64,000 nt of DNA from Shewanella sp. UCD-KL12. Lineage in GTDB: Bacteria > Pseudomonadota > Gammaproteobacteria > Enterobacterales > Shewanellaceae. The translations under genes were made by a program, and so were the position numbers. Positions 8,713 through 17,827 of this stretch are shown here, one piece after another. The stretch spans positions 278,964-342,963 of the forward strand of contig NZ_MPHJ01000005.1 of NCBI RefSeq assembly GCF_001957125.1. The letters run 5' to 3'. The stretch's first letter is position 1; every line of letters starts with the position of its first letter. The notes beneath the pieces were generated by a model. That model was not told the DNA's origin. It saw only the letters and a list, made by a program, of their open reading frames with translations, and searched no databases.

Positions 8713-9258
8713 ATGTCTATTAATCAAAAAGTGGGCTTTGTCTTCAGACAAGAAAACTGTGTCGGTTGTGGTGCCTGTACTGTTGCCTGCCAGATCCATA
8801 ACGAGCTGCCTGAGAACCATAGATTCCGTAAGGTGGATCGCTATGAGGTACAGCGAGAAGATGGTGCGGTAGATGTGTGGTTATCTCACTCCTGTATGCA
8901 TTGTGAAAACCCCGCCTGCTTAATGGTCTGTCCGGCTAAGGCTTATCACGTAAGAGATGACGGTATCGTAGTGCTCGATCGTGAAAAGTGTACTGGCTGT
9001 GGCCTGTGTGCAAGCGCCTGTCCATATTCAGCCGTCAGTATCCGTGAAGACGATGGTAAGGCGGACAAGTGCAACATGTGCGTTGAACTACTCGATCGCG
9101 GTATGAAACCTGCCTGTGTGACTGGGTGTCCTGTGCAGTGTATCGAAACCGGCAACATCGACGAGGTGTTAAAGCGACCTTCAGCGAGCAAAGAGGGGAT
9201 CGGTTACGGCGATTGCATCACGAAACCTAACATGGTGATTATTAAGGAACGCGCATAA
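8713..9258 (+). CDS. DmsB-like 4Fe-4S ferredoxin subunit
   Basis: A 181-aa electron-transfer protein whose four cysteine groups begin CVGCGAC, CMHCENPAC, CTGCGLC and CNMC, giving four predicted 4Fe-4S clusters. It has no signal peptide, as expected for a subunit exported with its Tat-targeted catalytic partner. It starts 10 bp after the catalytic gene, with GGAG as ribosome binding site, and its stop codon overlaps the next start (TAATG at 9256-9260). It should carry electrons between the cytochrome b at 9984 and the molybdenum site. Confidence 0.9.
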   Translation: MSINQKVGFVFRQENCVGCGACTVACQIHNELPENHRFRKVDRYEVQREDGAVDVWLSHSCMHCENPACLMVCPAKAYHVRDDGIVVLDREKCTGCGLCASACPYSAVSIREDDGKADKCNMCVELLDRGMKPACVTGCPVQCIETGNIDEVLKRPSASKEGIGYGDCITKPNMVIIKERA

Positions 9259-9845
9259 TGACAACGCAATATGGCCCGTTGGCAATGACTTACTTTGTCT
9301 ATAAGTCGATGATTTTCAACCCTTCTAGTAATGAAGCTTTAGCTGGGTTAATTGAGCACCTAAACGCTAATAACCCAGATAGTCTTTTACTTAAAGAAGC
9401 AGAGAAATTTATCGAGGACTCATCGGAACTAGAATTTGATTTCAACCGTATGTGTATCGGTCCATATAAGCTGCTGGTTGCCCCCTACGAGGGCGTTTAT
9501 CGTAGTGGTAATCATGTCATAAACACAGATGAAACAGTCAGAGTTGCGGAGTTTTATCAACATATTGGCCTCGTCATTGATGAAAAACTTAATGAACCAG
9601 CGGACTTTATCGGTAATGAACTCGAGTTTCTCTACTGCGTTCACGCTTTAGCAGATGAGCAAAGATCAGCAGGTAATATTCAAAACCATGAGGAGCTAAC
9701 AGCAATTGCTGATGAGTTTATCTCTAAGCACCTTGGCACTTGGATCACTCCTTTCTGTGAAGGGATAAAACACCATGCTCAACAGACTTTTTGGCGCGAA
9801 TTTGCTACTGAACTGCACCTTTTTATTAGCCAACAAATACAGTAA
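9258..9845 (+). CDS. TorD/DmsD-family molybdoenzyme maturation chaperone
   Basis: A 195-aa cytoplasmic, mostly helical protein. It shows the family hallmarks: an F..N..C.GPYKL..APYEGVYRSG segment around residues 65-90, the EPADFIGNELEFLY motif around residue 117, and a C-terminal SKHLGTWITPFC stretch. Chaperones of this family bind the Tat signal and apo-form of a cognate molybdoenzyme until the cofactor is inserted. Its start overlaps the ferredoxin stop by one base, which indicates translational coupling and points to the 6489 enzyme as its client. Confidence 0.9.
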   Translation: MTTQYGPLAMTYFVYKSMIFNPSSNEALAGLIEHLNANNPDSLLLKEAEKFIEDSSELEFDFNRMCIGPYKLLVAPYEGVYRSGNHVINTDETVRVAEFYQHIGLVIDEKLNEPADFIGNELEFLYCVHALADEQRSAGNIQNHEELTAIADEFISKHLGTWITPFCEGIKHHAQQTFWREFATELHLFISQQIQ

Positions 9846-9983
9846 TGCGCTGAAGAGATTTATATCTATTTACGCACTTTGTAATAAGTAAAACAGCATC
9901 ATCCGTCTCAATCTGCACTCCAAGCCTGCAGATGCTGGCGGATAGCGCTTAATAGGCGACCTTGGTCGCTACAGGAGTTATGA

Positions 9984-10949
9984 ATGAACAGAGCAATAAG
10001 ATTATTTAGTTTTATTGTCATCAGCCTGTTTGCCTCAACAGCAATAATGGCCGCAGAAGTGGCAACACTACAACCTCAACAATGGCAAAAAATTGAAGTA
10101 CAACCCATTGCAGGCGATATCCCGGAACTGCTTGGTATGCCAACTCAAGCGGAATTATTGATGCCAGCATCAATACCAGAGGAAGCCAACGAGACGACCT
10201 TAGGCTATTTAAGCAATACAGACAGTATCGCATTGCTAGTTTTTGCGAGCCTATTTGGTGTCATCGCGTTATTTATCATCTTCATCAAGGTCAACGGCAT
10301 CTCACGCCTGGATAAAGGCTTTTCAGGTAAGATGATCAAACGCTGGTCAGGCTTAAGTATTAGCGTCCATTGGCTAGGTGCTATAGCTTGCATCTTGCTC
10401 ATCTTGACTGGCTTAGTCTTAGCTGGCGGCCGTCACTACTTCGAGCCAAGTATGAATGCACCGAGCTGGGCATCACTGGTAGGCCTTTCCAGTGGCCTGC
10501 ATGAGCTGATGGCCTTTCCCTTCATCCTAGGCTATATCCTGATGATATTGATGTGGGCACCCAAGCAGCTCCCAGCAAGCTATGACTTGAAATGGTTTGC
10601 CGTATTGGGGGGGTATCTCAACGTGGGTAAGAAACATCACCCAGATGCAGGCTTTGCAAACGCAGGTGAAAAATTATGGTTCTGGGTATTTGCACTCTTC
10701 GGTGGTGTGATGGTGATTTCAGGCCTGACAATGATGTTTCCTGAAACCTTTGTCGTCACTAAGAATACCGCGAACTTAATGCTGCTATTGCATATCCTAT
10801 CGACCATCATTATTAGTGCCTTCTCTGTGGTACACATCTTTATGGCAACTGTGATGTCAGAGGGCGGTATGTCTAACATGATCTCCGGCTACTGCGATGA
10901 AAACTGGGCTAAACAGCACCATAACTTATGGTTCAACGAGCTTAAGTAA
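9984..10949 (+). CDS. Cytochrome b561-type membrane subunit, formate dehydrogenase gamma-like
   Basis: A 321-aa membrane protein with an N-terminal signal or first helix (residues 6-22), a periplasmic stretch, and hydrophobic segments around 83-101, 126-148, 173-192, 232-252 and 266-290. Histidines suitable as heme b ligands are H129, H173, H270 and H284. The C-terminal sequence near residues 302-315 (GYCDENWAKQHHN) resembles the tail of FdnI/FdhC-type gamma subunits. It would exchange electrons with the quinone pool and connect it to the ferredoxin subunit. The combination with a DmsA/DmsB-like pair rather than a formate dehydrogenase is unusual. AGGAG lies 6 nt before the start, and a small GC-rich inverted repeat sits just upstream at 9956-9969. 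Confidence 0.85.
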   Translation: MNRAIRLFSFIVISLFASTAIMAAEVATLQPQQWQKIEVQPIAGDIPELLGMPTQAELLMPASIPEEANETTLGYLSNTDSIALLVFASLFGVIALFIIFIKVNGISRLDKGFSGKMIKRWSGLSISVHWLGAIACILLILTGLVLAGGRHYFEPSMNAPSWASLVGLSSGLHELMAFPFILGYILMILMWAPKQLPASYDLKWFAVLGGYLNVGKKHHPDAGFANAGEKLWFWVFALFGGVMVISGLTMMFPETFVVTKNTANLMLLLHILSTIIISAFSVVHIFMATVMSEGGMSNMISGYCDENWAKQHHNLWFNELK

Positions 10950-10974
10950 ACGACTAACTCTCTAACATCAAACT

Positions 10975-11010
10975 ATGCTCACCTTCCCAAGAAGGGGGTG
11001 AGCATTCTTA
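10975..11010 (+). terminator. Terminator-like hairpin after the cytochrome b gene
   Basis: ATGCTCACC (10975-10983) pairs with GGTGAGCAT (10997-11005), with further C/G pairing inside the loop. The following T-run is short (TTCTTA), so read-through into the porin gene is possible. Confidence 0.55.
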
Positions 11011-11122
11011 AATAGAGCCCCGGCTCTGATAACAGATTATTCAGCACCGCACTAATCAGCTCTTCCTTAAGAGATTGATGAATTGTTGCGGCCTGAATTT
11101 AACAACATAGAAGATGCATACG

Positions 11123-12184
11123 ATGAAAACACTACCATCACTAGTAGCACTTGCCGTTACACTTTGCAGCTACAACGCCTTTGCAGATGATGCTCAGTCT
11201 TTAGAGCAGCGTATCAAACAACTTGAAAACAGACTCGAAAAAAGTACCACGCCCTCCCAGTTTGAAAATAGCCAACTCAGCCTCTACGGCTCCATTCGCC
11301 CAACACTAAGCTACTTAGATAATGAGCGAGATGAAACCTGGGATGTCCGTGATGCCCTGTCTCGTGTAGGTATTAAAGCTAGCACTGAATTTGCCGACGG
11401 CTGGACAGCCATCGCCCAAGGTGAGTGGAGTGTCGATATTGCCAACTCTGGTAACTTTGGTAAAGCACGTCAAGCATATGCAGCTATCGCATCACCCTAT
11501 GGCCAAATCGGCATTGGTAAGCAACGTCCTGCGCAATACACCTTAGTGGCTGAGTATGTGGATATCTTTAACCATGGTAATAGTCCTTACGCCTATGACC
11601 ATGAGAGCCCCTTTTTCGTCGATAACTTCGTGACCTACCAGCTAGTCACAGGTGACTTCACTTGGATGGCTGGCGCACAGTTTGATGGTGAAAGCGGTGA
11701 TGATGCAACCGATATGGTTAACCTCGGCCTTGGCTACGATGTCGACCAACTGCATATAGGTCTTGGCTATGTTAGCCAAAATACGATGACTGATGCAGGT
11801 ATCGAAGGCGATGACCAAACAATAGGCGGCGTCGTCGCTTATACCTTCAGCAACGACCTCTATGTCGCTGTCAGCTACCAAGACAAGCAATATAACCTAG
11901 ATGCATTGAGCCAAGACCGAAGCGGAAGCACGCTAGATAGTGCTTTAGCCTACCCAATTGCTAAAGACTACAAGGTAAAGTTGGGGTATTTCCAGTTTAA
12001 GGATGGCATCGAAGATAACACTTCAGCTGACTATGATGGCTTCAATACCACACTTGAATGGAACCCAATTGACAACCTGCGCGTGCACTTAGAGTACCTA
12101 GATAAGAGCTTCGAACATCGCAATGACGATCAAGCAATCACCATCGGCTTTAGATACGACTTCAACCTAACTTGGACTGACTAA
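11123..12184 (+). CDS. Gram-negative outer-membrane porin
   Basis: A 353-aa protein with a Sec signal peptide (residues 1-21, ending NAFA). A short coiled-coil-like segment follows (SLEQRIKQLENRLEKS, about 26-41), then a long run of alternating hydrophobic strands typical of a 16-stranded trimeric porin. The first strand begins LSLYGSIRP and the last ends in a beta-signal-like FRYDFNL segment. The start at 11123 is preferred because AGAAG lies 9 nt upstream; the ATG at 11114 directly abuts that sequence. Placed after the molybdoenzyme genes, it may admit the substrate of that system, which is inference. Confidence 0.85.
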   Translation: MKTLPSLVALAVTLCSYNAFADDAQSLEQRIKQLENRLEKSTTPSQFENSQLSLYGSIRPTLSYLDNERDETWDVRDALSRVGIKASTEFADGWTAIAQGEWSVDIANSGNFGKARQAYAAIASPYGQIGIGKQRPAQYTLVAEYVDIFNHGNSPYAYDHESPFFVDNFVTYQLVTGDFTWMAGAQFDGESGDDATDMVNLGLGYDVDQLHIGLGYVSQNTMTDAGIEGDDQTIGGVVAYTFSNDLYVAVSYQDKQYNLDALSQDRSGSTLDSALAYPIAKDYKVKLGYFQFKDGIEDNTSADYDGFNTTLEWNPIDNLRVHLEYLDKSFEHRNDDQAITIGFRYDFNLTWTD

Positions 12185-12193
12185 GCTTAATTA

Positions 12194-12224
12194 GCGCCTC
12201 GATTACTCGGGGCGTCTATTTTTT
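12194..12224 (+). terminator. Intrinsic terminator after the porin gene
   Basis: CGCCTCG (12195-12201) pairs with CGGGGCG (12208-12214, one G-U), followed by TCTATTTTTT. The stem overlaps the stop codon region of the converging LysR gene. Confidence 0.8.
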
Positions 12225-13147
12225 AACTTATTTTGCTGGGTAAACTCAGCCTTTAAACGTTCGACAAAACGCCTCATCACTAAAGGAAGCTGCTTTTGAT
12301 ATGAATGCAGTGCGTAGACATCCCGTACTTCACCAGTAAACTCTGGCACAAGTTGCAATAATCCCCCCGAATCAAGTTCGTCCTGTACAAAGATTGAGGG
12401 GACTAAACCAATGCCGACTCCCGACTTAATACAGTTAATTGCGCTGATCGACGTATTCACTTTTATCGTTTTATCACTAATAAAGTTCAGCACTTGCCCC
12501 TGCTTTCCCTTTAAAACAGCCTCTTGTTGCCAAGGTAATACCACTAAAGTCTGCATTGTAAGATCTGAAAGTTCAAGCTTGCCAACCCTGGCAAGGTAAC
12601 GCGGTGATGCCACTAAGATACTGTCTAGCTTGCCGATAAGAATCGCTTGATAGCTACTGTCTTTTTGCGGGCCAACTGATATCGCAATGTCCAGCTTATG
12701 CTCTAGTAAATCTAGCCTTTCATCGGTAAATGCCAATTCAGGAGTTAGCTTAGGGTATTCATTACAAAGCTCAGCCACTATTGGCGTTACCATATTAGCT
12801 TCAAAAGCATGAGGCGCTGTGATCGATATTCTGCCTGTTGGATCATGCTCAAGTGATTGCATCTCATCGAGCGTCATTGACAACACCTCTAGCAGTTGCT
12901 CGCTACGCTTAGCTAGTTTTACGCCTGCAGTGGTTAGGTTTAATTGCCGAGTACTGCGATTAAGTAGCCTAACACTGAGCCCGCTTTCCAGCTGGCTCAC
13001 ATACTGACTGACTGCTGACTTAGTGTGGCCCAGAGACTCTGCCGCTGCGGTAAACGAGCCCTGCTTAATGACCTCATCAAATACCAGCATCTGGTATGCC
13101 AAGCGCTTTTGTTCACTTTTTATGAACATTGATTTCAATATCCACAT
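12203..13147 (-). CDS. LysR-family transcriptional regulator (CrgA-like)
   Basis: A 314-aa LysR-type regulator with an N-terminal winged helix (SFTAAAESLGHTKSAVSQYV, about residues 31-50) and a C-terminal effector-binding domain. The opening of the effector domain (GRISITAPHAF) and the overall pattern resemble the CrgA/DmlR branch. The true start may be the seventh codon (13129), which is closer to the usual LysR N-terminus; neither ATG has a good ribosome binding site. It is divergent, with 65 bp between starts, from the SnoaL/isochorismatase fusion gene, which is its most likely target. Confidence 0.85.
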   Translation of the reverse strand: MWILKSMFIKSEQKRLAYQMLVFDEVIKQGSFTAAAESLGHTKSAVSQYVSQLESGLSVRLLNRSTRQLNLTTAGVKLAKRSEQLLEVLSMTLDEMQSLEHDPTGRISITAPHAFEANMVTPIVAELCNEYPKLTPELAFTDERLDLLEHKLDIAISVGPQKDSSYQAILIGKLDSILVASPRYLARVGKLELSDLTMQTLVVLPWQQEAVLKGKQGQVLNFISDKTIKVNTSISAINCIKSGVGIGLVPSIFVQDELDSGGLLQLVPEFTGEVRDVYALHSYQKQLPLVMRRFVERLKAEFTQQNKLKNRRPE

Positions 13148-13212
13148 AATTATTAATAGTTAAAATAACAATAAACTGCTCAGCATACTTAAACAAGCAA
13201 GAGATAAATAAG

Positions 13213-14154
13213 ATGAGCCAGTCAATTCGCCAATCAGTCATGCAAGCAAGCCGAGAATGGGTTGCCGATTTCAATCGTGGTAATACCCAAAAATGTATCG
13301 CCCGCTACTTTCCTGAAGCTAAGATGCAGGTATCGCCATTCGGTCGATTCGATGGCCTTGAAGCCATCTCTCAGTTTTGGTTAGGGTTTGCCGAAAGTAA
13401 GCCTGGGGATCTCGTGTATCGAAATGTTGAGATCAAGGTGCTTAACGATAAGCAAGCCATCTTATCGGCAAACTGGTCGATGAATATCGCCAGCGGCTTT
13501 ATCAGTAAGGAGCTATGGACCTTAGCGCAAGACGGGCAGTGGTATTTAGAAGAGGACGATTTTAGCGTACTCACGCAACTTGAGGCGCCATTAGCCCAAG
13601 CGCAACGCACGGCACTTGTCTTGGTCGATTTGCAAAATGATTACTTCCCTGGTGGACGTTTCGAGCTGGAAAATCCAGTGACGAGTACTCAAAAAGCAAA
13701 AGAGTTACTCACTCACTTCAGAGCTAAGCAGCTGCCTGTTATCCATATTCAGCATATCTTTGAAGATGAAAATGCGCCCTTCTTTGCAGTGAATACAACA
13801 GGTATTGAGATTGAGAACAGCGTCGCACCGATTGAGGGCGAGCCAGTTATCGTCAAACATCAGATAGACAGCTTTATCAATACTGCACTGGAACAAACTC
13901 TGGTTGAGCTAGGCATAGATAAACTCGTGATTGTCGGAGCAATGGCACAAGCCTGTGTGCAGACTATCTGTCGCAGCGCTGTTAATAAGGGCTATCAATG
14001 TGAAGTAATTGAAGATGGTGTCGCGGCGCCTGCGTTAGAGTATGCAGCCCATAGCTTCTCAGGTGCAGAGCTGATTGCAGCCAATATGCTGTCACTCACT
14101 TTTGGTGGCGCTGCAGTGACTAATAGCCAAACCTGGTTCGCACAAAACAGCTAA
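13213..14154 (+). CDS. Fusion of an NTF2/SnoaL-like domain with an isochorismatase-family cysteine hydrolase
   Basis: A 313-aa two-domain protein. Residues about 5-120 read as a SnoaL/NTF2-like cone fold (conserved W, F and Y pattern, ending in a WYLEEDDFSV strand). Residues about 130-300 are an isochorismatase-like hydrolase with a probable catalytic triad of D139 (VLVDLQNDYF), K215 (VIVKHQ) and C248 (MAQACVQT). Family members cleave amide or vinyl-ether bonds, for example in nicotinamide, N-carbamoyl amines or isochorismate; the substrate here is unknown. The two domains are normally separate proteins, so the fusion suggests one domain processes or binds the substrate or product of the other. 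GAGAT precedes the start. It is probably controlled by the divergent LysR gene. Confidence 0.85.
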   Translation: MSQSIRQSVMQASREWVADFNRGNTQKCIARYFPEAKMQVSPFGRFDGLEAISQFWLGFAESKPGDLVYRNVEIKVLNDKQAILSANWSMNIASGFISKELWTLAQDGQWYLEEDDFSVLTQLEAPLAQAQRTALVLVDLQNDYFPGGRFELENPVTSTQKAKELLTHFRAKQLPVIHIQHIFEDENAPFFAVNTTGIEIENSVAPIEGEPVIVKHQIDSFINTALEQTLVELGIDKLVIVGAMAQACVQTICRSAVNKGYQCEVIEDGVAAPALEYAAHSFSGAELIAANMLSLTFGGAAVTNSQTWFAQNS

Positions 14155-14180
14155 ATGAGCAGCTCACATTAACAGCACAG

Positions 14181-14525
14181 CTAATCAAACCAGGTGGCAG
14201 CTTTGGCTGCCGCCTGACTTTCTACGGCATCATCGATATACATGCTTACCATAGCAAGTGCGGCGGCTAATGCGCCCAAATCATCAGAAAAACCAACCAA
14301 TGGCGTTAAGTCTGGAATCGCATCTAACGGGGTAATGAAATAGGCTAAAGCACCAAAGATGATGGTCTTAGCCCATTTAGGAGTATCAGGTCGTTGCGCC
14401 GCATAATAGAGACATAGTGCATTTTCAATCACTTCTCGACCCGCTTTCTTGGCAAACAGCTTTACCTTGTTCCAGAAGCCTTCATCAGTATACCCCTCAG
14501 TGGTACCCGCTGAATTATCACTCAT
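14181..14525 (-). CDS. YkvA-like DUF1232 protein
   Basis: A 114-aa protein. The start at 14525 is set by AGGAG 5 nt upstream; the upstream extension of 48 codons has no binding site and no family similarity. The C-terminal half carries the DUF1232 signature (ALAYFITPLDAIPDLTPLVG followed by DDLGALAAAL), a short helical membrane-associated domain of unknown function. It is downstream of ygiQ on the same strand but separated by a terminator. Confidence 0.85.
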   Translation of the reverse strand: MSDNSAGTTEGYTDEGFWNKVKLFAKKAGREVIENALCLYYAAQRPDTPKWAKTIIFGALAYFITPLDAIPDLTPLVGFSDDLGALAAALAMVSMYIDDAVESQAAAKAATWFD

Positions 14526-14651
14526 AAACACTCCTAGGGCCTGTTGGCTTTCACGGTTGTTGTTACTCAATCTTAATGGGTTGGGTGTAAGGAATCGAGC
14601 AATGATGCCAAATAGGTTAAGCAAAAAGCTCGTAACACTACAACAGGGCCA

Positions 14652-14682
14652 CAAAAAAGGAGTACCCATTGGATACTCCCTT
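14652..14682 (-). terminator. Intrinsic terminator downstream of ygiQ
   Basis: GGAGTA (14659-14664) pairs with TACTCC (14674-14679). On the minus strand the stem is followed by TTTTTT. Confidence 0.75.
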
Positions 14683-14710
14683 ATTTTATATAATTTAGCT
14701 AGAAGCTGCG

Positions 14711-17038
14711 CTACCTTTGATGCTTAGGCGTAGTACCCCAAGCATTTTTCTTAGCTGGACGCTTCTTGCTATTAGCACCTGCTCCCTGCCCTGTGGGGGC
14801 TTTGCCACCCTGTTTATTTGAGGAGCCTGACTTATTTGAACTGCCAGCTTTTCCTTTTGGCTTTCTATCGGCAAACTGATCTTCAGAGAAACGGGTAAAG
14901 GCCTTCTTGCCATCTGAGCTCGCTTTCTTGTTGCCCTTATTCGCGCCGCTCTTATTCGTGCCATTCTTACTCTTATTACGCATGGCTTCACGTTCTTGAC
15001 GTGATTCTGCTGGGACGAGACAGTTGGCACCATTACCAATTAACTTCTCTTTACCCATCTCGATTAGCGCTTCACGGATCATAGGCCAGCCCGCCTCGTC
15101 ATGATAACGCAGCAGTGCTTTATGTAATTTACGTTGGCGGCCTTTCTTCGGCACACTCACCTCTTCACTGGTGTGCTTAACGTTTTTAAGTGAGTTAAGC
15201 TCAGTGTGATAAATCGTTGTCGCGTTAGCCATAGGTGATGGATAGAAGTTCTGCACCTGGTCTAACTTAAACTTTTCGCCTTTTAGCCACAGCGCTAGGT
15301 TCACCATATCTTCGTTGGTGGTCCCTGGGTGAGCCGAGATAAAGTAAGGGATTAAGTACTGCTTCTTGCCTGCTTCTTTCGAGTATTTATCGAATAGCTC
15401 TTTAAACTTGTCATAAGTGCCCATGCCCGGCTTCATCATCTTGTTCAGCGGGCCCTCTTCGGTATGCTCTGGCGCAATCTTAAGATAACCACCGACATGG
15501 TGCGTCGCTAGCTCTTTTACATAACGCGGATCTTCTGAAGCTAAATCATAGCGAACACCTGATGCAATTAAGATCTTCTTAATGCCTGGCAAATCGCGGG
15601 CCGCACGGTACAGGTCGATTGTCGGCTGATGATCGGTATCCATATGGCCACAGATATCGGGGAAAATACAGGAGATACGGCGACAGGTTTTTTCAGCTTT
15701 CTCACTCTTACAGCCCAAGTGATACATGTTAGCCGTAGGACCACCAAGATCTGATATAACGCCGGTAAAGCCTGGCACCTTGTCTTGAATATCTTTAATC
15801 TCATTCACAATCGACTCTTGCGAACGACTCTGAATGATACGCCCCTCATGCTCTGTGATAGAGCAGAATGAACAGCCACCAAAACAACCACGCATGATAT
15901 TGATTGAGGTCTTAATCATGTCATAGGCAGGGATCTTCTCTTTACCGTACGAAGGGTGTGGCACTCGCTGATACGCCAGACCAAACACACCATCCATCTC
16001 TTCGGTGCTTAATGGCCATGCAGGTGGATTTACCCAGATAGCACGCTCAGCATGGGGTTGAAACAGAGCTCTGGCACAACCAGGATTCTGCTCTTGGTGC
16101 AAGATTCTAGACGCATGGGCGTAAAGGTATTTATCGCCAGCCACTTTTTCATAGCTAGGCAGTAAGACATAGGTCTTCTCCCATGGCTTAGGGCGAGCAG
16201 GCTGTACACTGATAGCCTTAGGCGCATCATTATCGAAAACTTTCACATCCGATGGGCCAGAGAGGTTTTTACAACCAACATCATCTGCCCCATACGGGTT
16301 TGGAATGGGGTCAATCTTGTGTAGCTGATCGATCTTACGCGAATCCATGCCCTTCCATTCAGGCAAGGGTTCTTTACGGATCACTGTGGTACCACGAATA
16401 TTGTGCATTTCACTGAGTGATTCTCCACTCGCCATACGGTGAGATATTTCCACCAGCGGACGCTCGGCATTACCGTAAACTAAGATATCCGCTTTAGCAT
16501 CTAAAACGACTGAACGGCGCACTTTATCTGACCAATAATCATAGTGAGCGATACGACGTAGGCTCGCCTCTATGCCACCAATGACGACAGGCACTTGTTT
16601 AAACGCTTCTTTACAGCGTTGGGTATAAACAGTGACCGCACGATCTGGGCGTTTACCGCCGATATTACCTGCGGTATAGGCATCATCATGGCGCATACGA
16701 CGCTCTGCCGTATAACGGTTAATCATCGAATCCATGTTGCCAGCTGTTACCCCAAAATAGAGGTTTGGCTTGCCCAGCTTCATGAAGTCATTTTTATTAG
16801 ACCAGTCAGGCTGAGAAATAATCCCCACTCTGAACCCCTGAGCTTCAAGCATACGACCGATAACAGCCATACCGAAACTGGGGTGATCCACGTAGGCATC
16901 GCCTGTGACTATGATAATGTCGCAGCTATCCCAACCTAACTTATTCATCTCCTTACGAGACATAGGTAAAAAAGGCGCCGCTTTCGTTTGATCTGAGCGG
17001 TATTTGGGATAAGTAAAAAGAGTGGATTCAACTTGCAT
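14711..17038 (-). CDS. ygiQ: Radical SAM protein YgiQ (UPF0313 family)
   Basis: A 775-aa protein of the YgiQ family. The radical SAM motif is C-x3-C-x2-C in [10 protein letters not shown] (about residue 390), which binds a 4Fe-4S cluster and S-adenosylmethionine. The N-terminal segment ([19 protein letters not shown]) is the conserved family opening. The C-terminus is a Lys/Ser/Asn/Gly-rich low-complexity tail of roughly 110 residues ending KHQR, longer than needed for the catalytic core and possibly RNA-binding. The reaction is not established. It is a single gene with its own terminator. Confidence 0.92.
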   Translation of the reverse strand: MQVESTLFTYPKYRSDQTKAAPFLPMSRKEMNKLGWDSCDIIIVTGDAYVDHPSFGMAVIGRMLEAQGFRVGIISQPDWSNKNDFMKLGKPNLYFGVTAGNMDSMINRYTAERRMRHDDAYTAGNIGGKRPDRAVTVYTQRCKEAFKQVPVVIGGIEASLRRIAHYDYWSDKVRRSVVLDAKADILVYGNAERPLVEISHRMASGESLSEMHNIRGTTVIRKEPLPEWKGMDSRKIDQLHKIDPIPNPYGADDVGCKNLSGPSDVKVFDNDAPKAISVQPARPKPWEKTYVLLPSYEKVAGDKYLYAHASRILHQEQNPGCARALFQPHAERAIWVNPPAWPLSTEEMDGVFGLAYQRVPHPSYGKEKIPAYDMIKTSINIMRGCFGGCSFCSITEHEGRIIQSRSQESIVNEIKDIQDKVPGFTGVISDLGGPTANMYHLGCKSEKAEKTCRRISCIFPDICGHMDTDHQPTIDLYRAARDLPGIKKILIASGVRYDLASEDPRYVKELATHHVGGYLKIAPEHTEEGPLNKMMKPGMGTYDKFKELFDKYSKEAGKKQYLIPYFISAHPGTTNEDMVNLALWLKGEKFKLDQVQNFYPSPMANATTIYHTELNSLKNVKHTSEEVSVPKKGRQRKLHKALLRYHDEAGWPMIREALIEMGKEKLIGNGANCLVPAESRQEREAMRNKSKNGTNKSGANKGNKKASSDGKKAFTRFSEDQFADRKPKGKAGSSNKSGSSNKQGGKAPTGQGAGANSKKRPAKKNAWGTTPKHQR

Positions 17039-17247
17039 GAGTCATAAAGCCTAGCTATCTAATGGTGAAAAATCATTCGCGCCCATTAACGGGACGCGGA
17101 TTATAGCAGGGGACACACCATCTAGGCGAACAAAAAACGAACAAAAGTAAAGAAAAGCGGCTTTAAGATAGAAATACTCGTTTACCCTTAAAACCTGTGT
17201 GGCCTTTTGACAAGCTAAGCTTTACCGCTTAACTTGTCCTATGCCGC

Positions 17248-17667
17248 TCATGAGTTAGCTAAATAACCCATCGAATCCAGAGTGAAGTGAGTTAGGTTAA
17301 ACACAGCTAAGATCAAAATGACCGACCAGCTCAGTAAACCTCCCCAGAAACGCCCTAGGTGATAGCCTCCACGACCTTTAGTTAAACCTACGGCATGCAG
17401 GCAGCGCCCCACTAACCAAGTGATACCAAGCAGGTGCATATAGATAGCAGAAAGACTATTCAACTCGGCGACCAGCAACAAAATCATTGCAATTGGGGCA
17501 TTTTCAACTAAGTTAGCATGGACACGATTAGCTATTCTCAGCTCCTCATTACCTGAGCTGCCAAGCCCTATTTTATGTTTTCGGCGCAGCTTAATCACCC
17601 TCATCGCAAAAGCCACCACTAAGATTGCAGTGAGACTGATATAAAGACCTGAGATTACCACTGACAT
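17248..17667 (-). CDS. MAPEG-family membrane protein (YecN-like)
   Basis: A 139-aa protein with about four hydrophobic segments and the MAPEG signature R.xNR.HANLVENAPIAM (about residues 45-62), in which Glu and Asn are conserved. Eukaryotic members are glutathione transferases and eicosanoid enzymes; the bacterial YecN-type role is undefined. AAGGA lies 7 nt upstream of the start. Confidence 0.88.
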   Translation of the reverse strand: MSVVISGLYISLTAILVVAFAMRVIKLRRKHKIGLGSSGNEELRIANRVHANLVENAPIAMILLLVAELNSLSAIYMHLLGITWLVGRCLHAVGLTKGRGGYHLGRFWGGLLSWSVILILAVFNLTHFTLDSMGYLANS

Positions 17668-17827
17668 ATGTGTTCCTTTTCCTTGGGTAGGTTGTTTTTA
17701 CGATCAGCATTACAACATACAGCAAAGATGTAAATATTTTCCAGACGATTAACCTTTTTTCCACAAACTAGGTTAATATGCGCTCGTTTGATGGAAACGG
17801 TAATTTAATCCAAAACAGGCCTAACGA

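Noticed and set aside
13371..13610. 79-codon minus-strand frame
   Set aside because: Antisense shadow of the SnoaL/isochorismatase fusion gene.
16595..16939. 114-codon plus-strand frame
   Set aside because: Antisense to ygiQ, no binding site, and no recognisable protein features.
17209..17237. Stem-loop downstream of the MAPEG gene (ACAAG...CTTGT)
   Set aside because: The stem has an internal mismatch and no clear T-run on the minus strand, so I did not call a terminator.
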